64,000 nucleotides of DNA from Actinoplanes sp. TBRC 11911 (GTDB lineage Bacteria > Actinomycetota > Actinomycetes > Mycobacteriales > Micromonosporaceae): NCBI RefSeq assembly GCF_012933445.1, contig NZ_JABBNC010000011.1, positions 62,001-126,000 on the forward strand, given 5' to 3'. The position numbers and the translations under genes are program-made. The notes below the pieces were generated by a model, which worked only from the letters and a program-made list of their open reading frames with translations, searched no databases and was not told the origin of the DNA. This document shows positions 7,708 through 15,940 of the stretch, piece after piece (within the stretch, counting starts at the first letter, position 1; each line of letters starts with the position of its first letter).

Positions 7708-7724
7708 CTTTGCAACTTGCAAAG
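7708..7724. promoter_or_regulatory. Palindromic operator in the prim-pol / XRE intergenic region
   Basis: CTTTGCAACTTGCAAAG is a perfect 17-bp palindrome centred at 7716, between divergent genes starting at 7614 and 7853. The core TGCAA-C-TTGCA recurs at 30252-30264 inside the promoter of the GAPDH-like gene, suggesting one regulator for both. The protein is unknown. Confidence 0.6.
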
Positions 7725-7852
7725 AAAACTACGAGCATCGGTGAGCAGACGATCACACACGCTGTGCGACGTGCGCGGACGTGGTGGGGTCAAACTGCAC
7801 ATGACAGAAGGGCTCGCCGGCGGCGGTCGCCGTGCGAGCCGGGGGAGGCACC

Positions 7853-9079
7853 GTGGACGAGCTGCCGATCGGCCGCCGCGTCGCCTATTGGCGCGGCCGA
7901 CGCAAGATGTCCCAGCAGGTCTTCGCGGACCGGCTGGGAAAGTCCAAGAGCTGGGTCGACAAGGTGGAGCGGGGCGTCCGCCGGCTCGACAAGTTCTCCG
8001 TCGTCTACGAGATCGCCGACGTCCTGCAGGTCGACTCCCAGCTGCTGCTGGGCAAGGACGTCGAGCGCCGGCCCGAAACGCAGAACTGCATCGACCAGGT
8101 GGAGGTCGAGGAGATTCGCGCGGCGCTGGAGCGTTATGACCAGATGAGCGCGTTCTTCCAGCCGGTGCCACACTCGCCGCCGCTGCTGGAGATGCGCAAG
8201 GCGGTCAGTCATGCCTGGCTGACCTACCAACATGCCAAGTACGGCGTACTGGCGCGCACGCTGCCGAAACTGTTGCGCGACGCGCAGGCCACCGACAGCG
8301 CCCACGCGAACAGCGAAGAGGCGCCGCAGGCCGCGCACCTGCTCGGGCAGGTCTATCAGATCGCCTCCTCGGCGCTGCGCAAGGTCGGCGAGCACGAGCT
8401 GTCCTGGCTGGCCGCGGACCGGTCGATCGCGGTGTCGCAGCGGGCCGGCGACCAGCTGCTGGCGGGCCTGGCGAGCTATCGGGTGGGCAGCGCGCTGCTG
8501 GCGCTGGGCCGGGTCCGGCCGTCGCTCGAGGTCAACGTCAACATCGCGAACAGGCTCGCTCCGGGGCATGACAGGACCAGAGCGGACCAGCTTTCCGTGT
8601 ACGGGATGCTGTTGCTCAACGGTGCGATGGCGGCCGCCCGGATCGGCGACTCGGCGACGGTGCGTGACCTGCTGTGCGGTGCCGAGCAGGCGTCCCTGCA
8701 GCTCGGCGGCGACTTCAACCACTACTGGACCAGCTTCGGCCCGACCAACGTGCAGCTGCACCGCTGTGCGACGGCGGTCGAGCTGGGCGACGGCCGCACC
8801 GCGGTGGAGACGCACGAGGGGATCGACCAGGTCGGGTTCAACGCGCTGTTACCGGAGCGCCGGGCCCATCACTATCTGGACATCGCCCGTGGTTACACCC
8901 AGATCGGCAACATCGAGAAGGCGAGCGAGATGCTCCTGGAGGGCGACCGGCTCGCCCCGTCCGAGATCCGCTGCCGCCCGCTCGCCCACGAGGTTCTTTC
9001 CGACGTTCTCCGCCGCACGCGGGGCGCGCCCCCGGCTCCGATCGCGGAGCTGGCCGAGCAGATGGGAGTCGGCGTATGA
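7853..9079 (+). CDS. XRE-family regulator with TPR-like C-terminal region
   Basis: 408 residues from GTG at 7853, chosen because GGGGGAGG sits at 7841-7848. Residues about 8-65 are a Cro/CI HTH (GRRVAYWRGRRKMSQQVFAD, then SKSWVDKVERGVRRLD). The rest is a long helical array of TPR-like pairs that senses partners or peptides in the family. Such large XRE-TPR proteins are common in actinomycetes and are often placed beside a flavoprotein, as here (next start 35 bases downstream). It is divergent from the prim-pol gene and may act on the palindrome between them. Confidence 0.88.
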   Translation: MDELPIGRRVAYWRGRRKMSQQVFADRLGKSKSWVDKVERGVRRLDKFSVVYEIADVLQVDSQLLLGKDVERRPETQNCIDQVEVEEIRAALERYDQMSAFFQPVPHSPPLLEMRKAVSHAWLTYQHAKYGVLARTLPKLLRDAQATDSAHANSEEAPQAAHLLGQVYQIASSALRKVGEHELSWLAADRSIAVSQRAGDQLLAGLASYRVGSALLALGRVRPSLEVNVNIANRLAPGHDRTRADQLSVYGMLLLNGAMAAARIGDSATVRDLLCGAEQASLQLGGDFNHYWTSFGPTNVQLHRCATAVELGDGRTAVETHEGIDQVGFNALLPERRAHHYLDIARGYTQIGNIEKASEMLLEGDRLAPSEIRCRPLAHEVLSDVLRRTRGAPPAPIAELAEQMGVGV

Positions 9080-9113
9080 GGGTCGGTCCACCTATGGGGT
9101 GGGTCTGCACGTG

Positions 9114-9698
9114 ATGAACGGCAACCCCTCACAAGGTGTGCTCTACATCCTCGTCTGCGGTTCACCCATCGCCCGTGACGTCGGCGTCCTGGTGAGCATG
9201 GCCAAGCAGGAAGGCTGGGAGGTCTGCGTCATCACGACGCCCGACGGACGCAAGTTCGTCGACGTTCCCACGCTGCAGGCGCAGACCGGGCACCCGGTGC
9301 GCACCTATTACAAGGGTCCCGGCGATCCGGACATGCTGCCCCAGGCGGACGCGATGATCGTCGCGCCGGCCACGGTCAACACGGTGAACAAGTGGGCCGC
9401 CGGGATCACCGACACGCTGGTCCTCGGCCTGCTGGTCGAGGGGTACGGGTACGGCGTACCGACCGCCGTCGTCCCGTACACGAACAAGGTCATGGCTCTT
9501 CATCCCGTGCTGCACGAGAGCCTGGCGAGGTTGCGGGACTGGGGGGTGCACGTGCTCTACGGCGAGGACGTGTGCAGCCTGGGCAAACCGGGGCAGACGG
9601 ATCGTCACCGTGCGCAGTTCCCGTGGCGGCGGGCCTTGCAGGCGGTGAGCGATCCCGTGTCGATGAGCAGCCGAGTCGAACCGGACGCGGTGTCGTAG
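9114..9698 (+). CDS. Flavoprotein of the HFCD / phosphopantothenoylcysteine decarboxylase family
   Basis: 194 residues. GVLYILVCGSPIARDVGVLV opens a Rossmann-like flavodoxin fold, and PATVNTVNKWAAGITDTL (85-102) corresponds to the PASANT-type substrate and FMN motif of HFCD enzymes such as EpiD, CoaC and Dfp. The conserved catalytic His of decarboxylases is not clear near the N-terminus, so the reaction is open. It directly follows the XRE-TPR gene on the same strand and is probably co-transcribed. ATG 9114 is used; GTG 9111 is equally possible. Confidence 0.82.
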   Translation: MNGNPSQGVLYILVCGSPIARDVGVLVSMAKQEGWEVCVITTPDGRKFVDVPTLQAQTGHPVRTYYKGPGDPDMLPQADAMIVAPATVNTVNKWAAGITDTLVLGLLVEGYGYGVPTAVVPYTNKVMALHPVLHESLARLRDWGVHVLYGEDVCSLGKPGQTDRHRAQFPWRRALQAVSDPVSMSSRVEPDAVS

Positions 9699-9719
9699 CC
9701 CCATATAGAGTTGTCGGCC

Positions 9720-10568
9720 GTGACCGACGCTTCCGCACCACCCACCGTCCTCGACGTGGTCGACGCCCTCGACCGGCGTTATCCGCGGGAGTGGGCCGAG
9801 TCCTGGGACCGGGTGGGATTGGTGCTCGGCGATTTCGAACGCCCGGTCCGCCGGATCCTGTTGGTGGTCGACTGCGTGCCGGAAACCGTGGACCAGGCGC
9901 TCAAAATCGGTGCTGACCTGGTCGTGGCCCACCACCCGCTGCTGTTGCGGCCGGTCTCCTCGATCGCCCCGGACACGTACAAGGGGCGGATCATCCATCG
10001 GCTGATCAAGGGCGACGTCGCGCTGTACGTGGCGCACACCAACGCCGACACGGCGAACCCCGGGGTGTCCGACGCGATCGCCGCGCTCCTCGACCTGAGT
10101 GACCTGCGTCCCTTGGTCCCGGCCGAGGGCGCCGCGGCGGGCGACGGCCGCGGCCTGGGCCGGATCGGGGTGCTGCCCGAGCCGATGACGCTGAGTGAGC
10201 TGACCGGCTTCGCGGCGACCCGGCTGCCGGTCACCCGAGCCGGCGTGCGGTCCGCCGGCGACCCCGAGCAGACCATCCGTACGCTGGCGGTCTGCGGCGG
10301 CGCGGGCGATTCGTTCCTGAAAGACGCGACGCGGGCGGGTGTCGACGCGTACCTTTGCGCTGATCTTCGCCACCACCCGGTGAGTGAGCATCTGGCCGAC
10401 GGCGGTCCCGCCCTGCTCGACGTCGCGCACTATGCGACGGAGCGCCCCTGGCTCGATGACGTGGCGGCCTGGCTGCGCGACGAGTTCGGTGCCGACGTCG
10501 TGGTGTCTGATGTGGACACCGATCCATGGACCGGGCATGCGCCCGAGATGAAGGAGACCCAACTGTGA
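9720..10568 (+). CDS. Nif3-like dinuclear metal centre protein
   Basis: 282 residues. The Nif3/YbgI family is marked by VVAHHPLLL (residues 69-76) and AHTNADTA (105-112), which carry the histidine and aspartate ligands of the dinuclear site, and by the C-terminal HHP and H-x-x-T-E segments. The biochemical role is unsettled; the family has been linked to GTP cyclohydrolase I-like folds. TAGAGT at 9706-9711 is eight bases before GTG 9720, which supports a leaderless start there over the upstream TTG at 9711. First gene of a three-gene operon conserved with M. tuberculosis Rv2230c-Rv2228c; its stop overlaps the next GTG. Confidence 0.9.
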   Translation: MTDASAPPTVLDVVDALDRRYPREWAESWDRVGLVLGDFERPVRRILLVVDCVPETVDQALKIGADLVVAHHPLLLRPVSSIAPDTYKGRIIHRLIKGDVALYVAHTNADTANPGVSDAIAALLDLSDLRPLVPAEGAAAGDGRGLGRIGVLPEPMTLSELTGFAATRLPVTRAGVRSAGDPEQTIRTLAVCGGAGDSFLKDATRAGVDAYLCADLRHHPVSEHLADGGPALLDVAHYATERPWLDDVAAWLRDEFGADVVVSDVDTDPWTGHAPEMKETQL

Positions 10569-11299
10569 AGGCCTCCCCGGAAGCCCAGCGCCGCCTGCTC
10601 GACCTGCAGGCCGTCGACACCGCCCTGGCCCAGCTCGCGCACCGCAGGCGGACGATGCCCGAGCTAGCCGAGATCGACTCGGCGGCCCGGGAGATCTCCG
10701 CGCTGGAGGACGAGCGGGTCCGGGCGCAGGTCGTGGTCGATGATCTCGATCGGGACATCACCCGGTTCGAGAAGGACATCGAGCAGGTCCGCACCCGCAA
10801 GGAACGCGATCAGGCCCGCCTGGACGCGGGCGGCGCGGTCCGCGAGATCGAGGGCCTGCAGCACGAGCTCACCACGCTGAACCGCCGGCAGTCCGAGCTC
10901 GAGGACGCCGAGCTCGAGCTGATGGAGCAGCGGGAGAGCGCGTCCGGCACCCTCGGCGACGTCCAGGGCCGGCTGGCGACCGCTAACGACAAGCGCGACG
11001 CCGCCGAAAGCCGCCGCGACGAGGCGCTCGCCGACATCGACAAGGACGAGGAGTTCAAGAAGGCATCGCGCGGGCCGCTCGCCGCGGATCTGCCCGCCGA
11101 TCTGGTTGCTCTCTACGACAAGATCCGGCTGGAGTCCGGCCTGGGTGCCGCGTTGTTCCAGTCGGGCCGGTGCGGCGGGTGCCGCATCGAGTTGTACGGC
11201 GCGGACCTCGCTCGCGTGAAGGCGGCGGCGCCGGACGACGTGGTCCGCTGCGAGGAATGCCGCCGGATCATGGTGCGTACCAAGGAATCGGGCCTGTGA
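10565..11299 (+). CDS. Coiled-coil protein with C4-type zinc ribbon
   Basis: 244 residues. Residues about 10-175 form a long Glu/Arg/Asp-rich antiparallel coiled coil; the C-terminus has a zinc ribbon with CGGC (203-206) and CEEC (229-232). This is the DUF164 / CdsZ-like family found between nif3 and the RNase HI gene in actinobacteria, and is thought to bind nucleic acid or act as an adaptor. GTG 10565 overlaps the TGA of nif3 (GTGA), with AAGGAG at 10551-10556, so translation is coupled. The next gene overlaps its stop in the same way. Confidence 0.9.
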   Translation: MKASPEAQRRLLDLQAVDTALAQLAHRRRTMPELAEIDSAAREISALEDERVRAQVVVDDLDRDITRFEKDIEQVRTRKERDQARLDAGGAVREIEGLQHELTTLNRRQSELEDAELELMEQRESASGTLGDVQGRLATANDKRDAAESRRDEALADIDKDEEFKKASRGPLAADLPADLVALYDKIRLESGLGAALFQSGRCGGCRIELYGADLARVKAAAPDDVVRCEECRRIMVRTKESGL

Positions 11300-12402
11300 C
11301 GCGGGTCATCGTCGAGGCGGACGGCGGGTCGCGGGGAAATCCGGGGCCGGCCGGGTACGGCAGCGTGGTGCGCGAGCCGGGCGGCGGGGTGCTGCTCGAG
11401 CGGTACGCCTCGCTGGGCGTGACCACCAACAACGTCGCCGAGTACACGGGTCTGATCGAGGGGCTCAAGGCCGCGCGCGAGCTGAACGCCACCCAGGTCG
11501 ACGTCCGGATGGACTCGAAGCTGGTGGTCGAGCAGATGTCCGGCCGCTGGCAGATCAAGAATCCCGGTCTGCGCACGCTCGCCGCCGAGGCGGCCGGCCT
11601 GGTCAGCCAGTTCGAGCAGGTCACCTTCGAGTGGGTGCCGCGGGAGCGCAACAAGGCCGCGGACGCGCTGGCCAACCGCGCGATGGACGAGGCCGCGGGC
11701 AAGCCGGTCGCCGCCCCCGAGGTGTCGGTGGCCGAGGACGTGTCCACGGCTCCGGCGCCGTCCTGGGCGCCGCCCTCGCTCGACAACGCGACAAGATTCA
11801 TTCTCGTACGCCACGGCGAGACCTCGATGACGCGATCGGGCCGGTATTCCGGGCGTGGCGACGTGCCGCTCACCGACGAGGGCGAGGCGCAGGCGATGGC
11901 GGCGGGCGGCCGGGTCGCGGGCATCTCGCGGGACGTGACGGCGGTGGTGAGCTCGCCGCTGCGCCGCTGCGTGCGGACCGCCGAGCTGATCGCCGCCGAG
12001 GTGGGTGGCCTGCCGGTGACGGTGCTGGACGACCTGATCGAGTGCGACTTCGGCGAGTGGGAGGGGCTCACCTTCGCCGAGGTGCGCGAGCGCTGGCCCG
12101 CCGAGATGACCGAGTGGCTGGCATCGGTCGATGTCGCGCCGCCGGGTGGCGAGTCCTTCCGGGCGGTGGCGGCGCGGGTCCGGCGGGCGATGGGGACGGC
12201 CCTGGAGGCGTACGCGGGCGGGGTCGTGGTTCTGGTTTCGCACGTCACGCCGATCAAGCTGGCGCTGCAGGACGCGCTGGCCGCGTCCGATGCCTTCCTG
12301 CACCGGCTGTATCTGGACGCGGCCGGCGTCTCCACGATGGATGTGTGGCCGGACGGCAACATCGCGGTGCGGTCGGTCAACGAGACGGCACATTTGCGCT
12401 GA
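11296..12402 (+). CDS. Bifunctional RNase HI / histidine phosphatase
   Basis: 368 residues with two domains. Residues 1-130 are RNase HI with the catalytic acid set D9, E49, D73 and D123, for removing RNA from RNA:DNA hybrids. After an Ala/Pro linker, residues 167-368 are a phosphoglycerate-mutase-type histidine phosphatase: RHGET at 172-176 holds the phosphorylated histidine and VSHVTPIK carries the second one. This fusion is the actinobacterial Rv2228c type, reported to have RNase H and alpha-ribazole (cobalamin) phosphatase or acid phosphatase activity. GTG 11296 overlaps the previous TGA. Confidence 0.93.
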   Translation: MTRVIVEADGGSRGNPGPAGYGSVVREPGGGVLLERYASLGVTTNNVAEYTGLIEGLKAARELNATQVDVRMDSKLVVEQMSGRWQIKNPGLRTLAAEAAGLVSQFEQVTFEWVPRERNKAADALANRAMDEAAGKPVAAPEVSVAEDVSTAPAPSWAPPSLDNATRFILVRHGETSMTRSGRYSGRGDVPLTDEGEAQAMAAGGRVAGISRDVTAVVSSPLRRCVRTAELIAAEVGGLPVTVLDDLIECDFGEWEGLTFAEVRERWPAEMTEWLASVDVAPPGGESFRAVAARVRRAMGTALEAYAGGVVVLVSHVTPIKLALQDALAASDAFLHRLYLDAAGVSTMDVWPDGNIAVRSVNETAHLR

Positions 12403-12410
12403 CCGATTGA

Positions 12411-12472
12411 TTGACCGGATGCATCGATACGTTTAGCTTCCAGAATCAGGAAACCTTCTTTCCTGATTCTGG
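12411..12472 (+). promoter_or_regulatory. Chitinase promoter with 14-bp inverted repeat in the leader
   Basis: TTGACC (12411-12416) and TAGCTT (12434-12439) are spaced by 17 bases and look like a sigma-A-type promoter. Directly after comes a perfect 14-bp inverted repeat: CCAGAATCAGGAAA (12440-12453) and TTTCCTGATTCTGG (12459-12472) around a five-base loop. The right arm enters the ribosome site GGAGGG at 12471-12476. It could be an operator at the transcription start or a 5' hairpin that stabilises the mRNA or gates translation. Confidence 0.65.
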
Positions 12473-12481
12473 AGGGCTCTC

Positions 12482-13759
12482 ATGCGCGGGTTCACCCGCC
12501 GTCTCATCGCCGTCGCCGCCGTGGCCGCGGTCGGTGTGACGGTCGCTCCGGTCGCCGCCCAGGCGACCACGAAGCCATATCTGAAGGTCGGCTACTTCAC
12601 GCAGTGGGGTATCTACGGCCGCGACTTCCAGCTCAGCAAGGTGCAGAACTCGGGTGCGGCGGCGAAGCTCACCCATCTCAACTACGCGTTCGGGCCGGTG
12701 ACGGCCGATGGCGTGTGCGCGTCGGCGGACCCGTGGGCGGACTGGCAGACGCCGTTCTCGGCGGAGCTCAGTGTCGACGGCGTCGCGGACGTCGCCGGGC
12801 AGCCGATCGCCGGGAACCTCAACCAGCTCGCCGAGCTCAAGAAGAAAAACCCCAAGCTGCGGGTGCTGATCTCGCTGGGCGGGTGGACCGGGTCGGCGTA
12901 TTTCTCGGACGCGGCGCTGACCGACGCCTCGCGCAAGAAGCTGGTGAGCTCGTGTGTGGATCTCTGGCTCAAGGGCAACCTGCCGGATCTGCCCGCGGGG
13001 GTGGCCGGCGGGATCTTCGACGGGGTCGACCTCGACTGGGAGTGGCCGGGGTCGGACGGCAACGCGGGCAACGTCATCCGGGCCGCGGACAAGCAGAACT
13101 TCACGCTGCTGGCGGCGGAGTTCCGCAAGCAGCTGGACGCGCTGGGACGGTCCACGCACAAGCACTACGACCTGAGCGCGTTCCTGCCCGCGGCGCCCGC
13201 GAAGATCACGGCCGGGTTCGAGGGTACGAAGATCTTCAAGTCCCTCGACTTCGCGACCGTGCAGGGGTACGACTTCCATGGTTCGTGGGAGTTGCGGACG
13301 AACCAGCAGTCGGCCCTGTTCGTGCCGAAGGGTGCGCCGGACAACCCCGACTTTTCCGTGGATAACGCGATAAATGCGTGGGTGAAGGCGGGAGCGCCCA
13401 AGAAGGAGCTCGTGCTTGGCGTGCCGTACTACAGCCAAGGGTGGACCGGGGTCACCGGCGGCGGGAACGGGCTGTTCGGCCCGGCCACGGGACCGGCTCA
13501 CGGCGTGTTCGCGGACGGTACCGAGGACTACAAGACGGTGAAGAACCTGCCCGGGTTCAAGGTCTACCGTGATCTGCGGGCCGGGCACGCCTGGCTGTAC
13601 GACGGCACCACGTTCTGGACCTATGACGACCCGGCCCAGATGCTGGCGAAGGCCCTCTACATCCGGGCGAAGGGCCTCGGCGGCGCGATGATGTGGTCGC
13701 TCGACGGCGACGACGCGAACGCGTCACTGACGAAGACACTCGCGACGGGCCTGCGGTAG
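12482..13759 (+). CDS. Secreted GH18 chitinase
   Basis: 425 residues. An N-terminal Sec signal (MRGFTRR, hydrophobic AVAAVAAVGVTVAPVA, cleavage near AQA-TT) precedes a single GH18 barrel. SLGGWTGS at about 131-138 and the catalytic signature FDGVDLDWEWP at 179-189 are intact, with E187 as acid/base; Y-F-H-G and WSLDGDD strands close the barrel. There is no carbohydrate-binding module, so it may prefer soluble oligomers. It hydrolyses beta-1,4 N-acetylglucosamine polymers outside the cell. It is monocistronic, with its own promoter hairpin and a strong terminator downstream. Confidence 0.95.
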   Translation: MRGFTRRLIAVAAVAAVGVTVAPVAAQATTKPYLKVGYFTQWGIYGRDFQLSKVQNSGAAAKLTHLNYAFGPVTADGVCASADPWADWQTPFSAELSVDGVADVAGQPIAGNLNQLAELKKKNPKLRVLISLGGWTGSAYFSDAALTDASRKKLVSSCVDLWLKGNLPDLPAGVAGGIFDGVDLDWEWPGSDGNAGNVIRAADKQNFTLLAAEFRKQLDALGRSTHKHYDLSAFLPAAPAKITAGFEGTKIFKSLDFATVQGYDFHGSWELRTNQQSALFVPKGAPDNPDFSVDNAINAWVKAGAPKKELVLGVPYYSQGWTGVTGGGNGLFGPATGPAHGVFADGTEDYKTVKNLPGFKVYRDLRAGHAWLYDGTTFWTYDDPAQMLAKALYIRAKGLGGAMMWSLDGDDANASLTKTLATGLR

Positions 13760-13767
13760 AAGCGCAC

Positions 13768-13800
13768 GGGCCGTCTCCGGCCGGAAGCCGGAGACGGCCC
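13768..13800 (+). terminator. Chitinase terminator
   Basis: GGGCCGTCTCCGGC (13768-13781) pairs perfectly with GCCGGAGACGGCCC (13787-13800) around a five-base loop, nine bases after the chitinase stop. Confidence 0.85.
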
Positions 13801-13869
13801 GGACGCCGCGGGTGAGTAGCCGTAAAACCTGGGGGACTTTTCGCACGCCGTACCGGATATCGAAGTTTG

Positions 13870-13902
13870 CCGTTCGGCGCAGGACCGCGCCCGTTCGGCG
13901 CA
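13870..13902 (+). promoter_or_regulatory. Tandem 12-bp direct repeat upstream of the symporter operon
   Basis: CCGTTCGGCGCA occurs at 13870-13881 and 13891-13902, exactly 21 bases (two helical turns) apart, about 75 bases before the DUF3311 start. This geometry is typical of a binding site for a dimeric response regulator or activator. No regulator is encoded next to it in the window. Confidence 0.5.
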
Positions 13903-13977
13903 CGATGATCGACTTTCCGGCGCCTCAATCGTTAGCGTGACTGTGGACCTTATCCGCGCTGATGAGGAGGTCGGCTG

Positions 13978-14205
13978 ATGGCCGAGCCTGAATCTCCCGA
14001 GGCGGTACCCGCAGCCCGGCATGATCGCAGTCCGTGGAACTGGCTGTTGCTCCTGCCCATCGTGCTGCCGTTGCTGACCCCGCTGTTCAATCACGACTCG
14101 CCGCGGCTCTGGGGCTTCCCGGCGTTCTACTGGGTGCAGTTCCTGTTCATCCTCGTCGGCGTGGCGACCACCACCGTCGTCTACCAGATGACGAAGAAGC
14201 GGTGA
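13978..14205 (+). CDS. DUF3311 small membrane protein, symporter partner
   Basis: 75 residues with a soluble N-terminus (PESPEAVPAARHDRSPWNW) and two hydrophobic helices (LLLLPIVLPLLTPLF and FYWVQFLFILVGVATTTVVY) ending in TKKR. It is the DUF3311 type that is regularly encoded immediately before a sodium:solute symporter and presumably supports its assembly or activity. GAGGAGG at about 13964-13970 is a good ribosome site. Four bases separate it from the symporter start. Confidence 0.85.
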   Translation: MAEPESPEAVPAARHDRSPWNWLLLLPIVLPLLTPLFNHDSPRLWGFPAFYWVQFLFILVGVATTTVVYQMTKKR

Positions 14206-14209
14206 CGAC

Positions 14210-15853
14210 ATGGGCGACCACGTAACCGAAATCATCATCTTCACGTTCCTGTTCCTGCTGGTCAGCGGGATGGGCTTCGTCGCGGCCCGGTGGCGCGCGC
14301 CGAAGGACATGGCGCACCTGGACGAGTGGGGGCTGGGCGGGCGCAGCTTCGGCGCCTGGATCACCTGGTTCCTCGTCGGCGGCGACCTCTACACGGCGTA
14401 CACGTTCGTCGCGGTGCCGGCGCTGATCTTCGGAGCGGGCGCGGCCGGGTTCTTCGCGGTCCCGTACACCGTGATCATCTATCCGATGTTCTTCCTGATC
14501 CTGATCCGGCTCTGGTCGGTGTCGCACCGGCACGGGTTCGTGACGCCGGCCGACTTCGTGCGGACCCGGTTCGGATCGCCGACGCTCGCGCTGCTGATCG
14601 CGATCACCGGCATCGTGGCCACCATGCCGTACATCGCCCTGCAGCTCGTCGGCATCGAAGCGGTGCTCAAGACGATGGGCGTGACCGGTGACAGCACGCT
14701 GGCCCGGCACGCGCCGATCATCATCGCGTTCGCGATCCTGGCCGCGTACACCTACCAGTCGGGTCTGCGCGCGCCCGCCCTGATCGCGTTCGTCAAAGAC
14801 ATCCTGATCTACCTGGTGATCATCGTGGCGGTGATCTACCTGCCGGCGAAGCTGGGCGGCTGGGGCAGCATCTTCGACTCGGCCAAGGCCAAGTTCGACG
14901 CGTCCACCAATCCCGGCGACGGGATCCTGCTGAACGCCAACAACCAGCTGCAATACATCACGCTGGCGCTGGGCTCGGCGATGGCGCTGTTCCTCTACCC
15001 GCACAGCGTCACCGGCGTGCTGGCCAGCAAGAACCGCAACGTGATCAAGCGGAACATGTCGGCGCTGCCCGCGTACAGCTTCCTGCTCGGCCTGCTGGCC
15101 CTGCTCGGCTACGTGGCGATCGCGTCCGGGGTGAAGCCGCTGCCCGGGGCCAAGCCGGGCAGCCTGGACAGCAACACGGTGGTGCCGCTGCTGTTCGACA
15201 TCCAGTTCCCGTCCTGGTTCGCGGGCATCGCGTTCGCCGCGATCGGCATCGGCGCGCTGGTCCCGGCCGCGATCATGTCGATCGCCGCGGCGAACCTGTT
15301 CACCCGCAACATCTACAAGGAATACCTTCGTAAGGATGCGACCCCGGCCCAGGAAGCGAGCGTCTCGAAGATCGCGTCGCTGGTCGTGAAGGTCGGTGCG
15401 GTCGCGTTCATCGTGTTCCTCGACCCGCAGTTCTCGATCGACCTGCAGCTGATCGGCGGCGTGATCATCCTGCAGACGGCGCCGTCGGTGGCGCTCGGCC
15501 TCTACACGCGATGGTTCCACCGGGGCGGGCTCATCGCGGGCTGGGCGGCCGGCATGGCACTGGCGTTCTGGATGCTCTGGCAGATCCCGAACGCGGCCAC
15601 CGGGCGTGCCCACTTCGGCGGGTCGGCGTTCCTGCTCTCCGAGTTCGGCTTCGACACCAAGAAGACCATCTACGTCGGGTTCGTGGCCGTGCTCGTGAAC
15701 CTGCTGGTCGCCGTGATCGTGACGCTGCTCCTGCGGGCGCTCAAGACGCCCGACGGGGTGGACGGCACGACGCCGGACGACTTCTTCGCCGACGAGGGCG
15801 ACCCGCGCATCGACAAATCCGCGACGCCGGTGCAGACCGTCTCGTCGACATGA
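14210..15853 (+). CDS. Sodium:solute symporter, monocarboxylate MctP/MctC type
   Basis: 547 residues with about 13 transmembrane helices. It shows family features such as the GGRSFGAWITWFLVGGD segment after helix 1 and conserved unwound helix regions (FVAVPALIFGAGAAGFF, and PTLALLIAITG). It resembles the actinobacterial monocarboxylate (pyruvate, acetate, propionate) transporter group more than proline or pantothenate transporters, but substrate is an inference. The C-terminus is hydrophilic and acidic. It forms an operon with DUF3311 and ends before a perfect terminator hairpin. Confidence 0.88.
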   Translation: MGDHVTEIIIFTFLFLLVSGMGFVAARWRAPKDMAHLDEWGLGGRSFGAWITWFLVGGDLYTAYTFVAVPALIFGAGAAGFFAVPYTVIIYPMFFLILIRLWSVSHRHGFVTPADFVRTRFGSPTLALLIAITGIVATMPYIALQLVGIEAVLKTMGVTGDSTLARHAPIIIAFAILAAYTYQSGLRAPALIAFVKDILIYLVIIVAVIYLPAKLGGWGSIFDSAKAKFDASTNPGDGILLNANNQLQYITLALGSAMALFLYPHSVTGVLASKNRNVIKRNMSALPAYSFLLGLLALLGYVAIASGVKPLPGAKPGSLDSNTVVPLLFDIQFPSWFAGIAFAAIGIGALVPAAIMSIAAANLFTRNIYKEYLRKDATPAQEASVSKIASLVVKVGAVAFIVFLDPQFSIDLQLIGGVIILQTAPSVALGLYTRWFHRGGLIAGWAAGMALAFWMLWQIPNAATGRAHFGGSAFLLSEFGFDTKKTIYVGFVAVLVNLLVAVIVTLLLRALKTPDGVDGTTPDDFFADEGDPRIDKSATPVQTVSST

Positions 15854-15880
15854 GGTTTGGCCCGCTCCCGGGTCGATAAC

Positions 15881-15914
15881 GAGGGCGCCGTGCCCCGCCA
15901 GGCACGGCGCCCTC
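15881..15914 (+). terminator. Symporter operon terminator
   Basis: GAGGGCGCCGTGCC (15881-15894) and GGCACGGCGCCCTC (15901-15914) form a perfect 14-bp stem with a six-base loop, 28 bases after the symporter stop. Confidence 0.85.
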
Positions 15915-15940
15915 CTCGCTTGGCCTGCGATGATGGGTGC

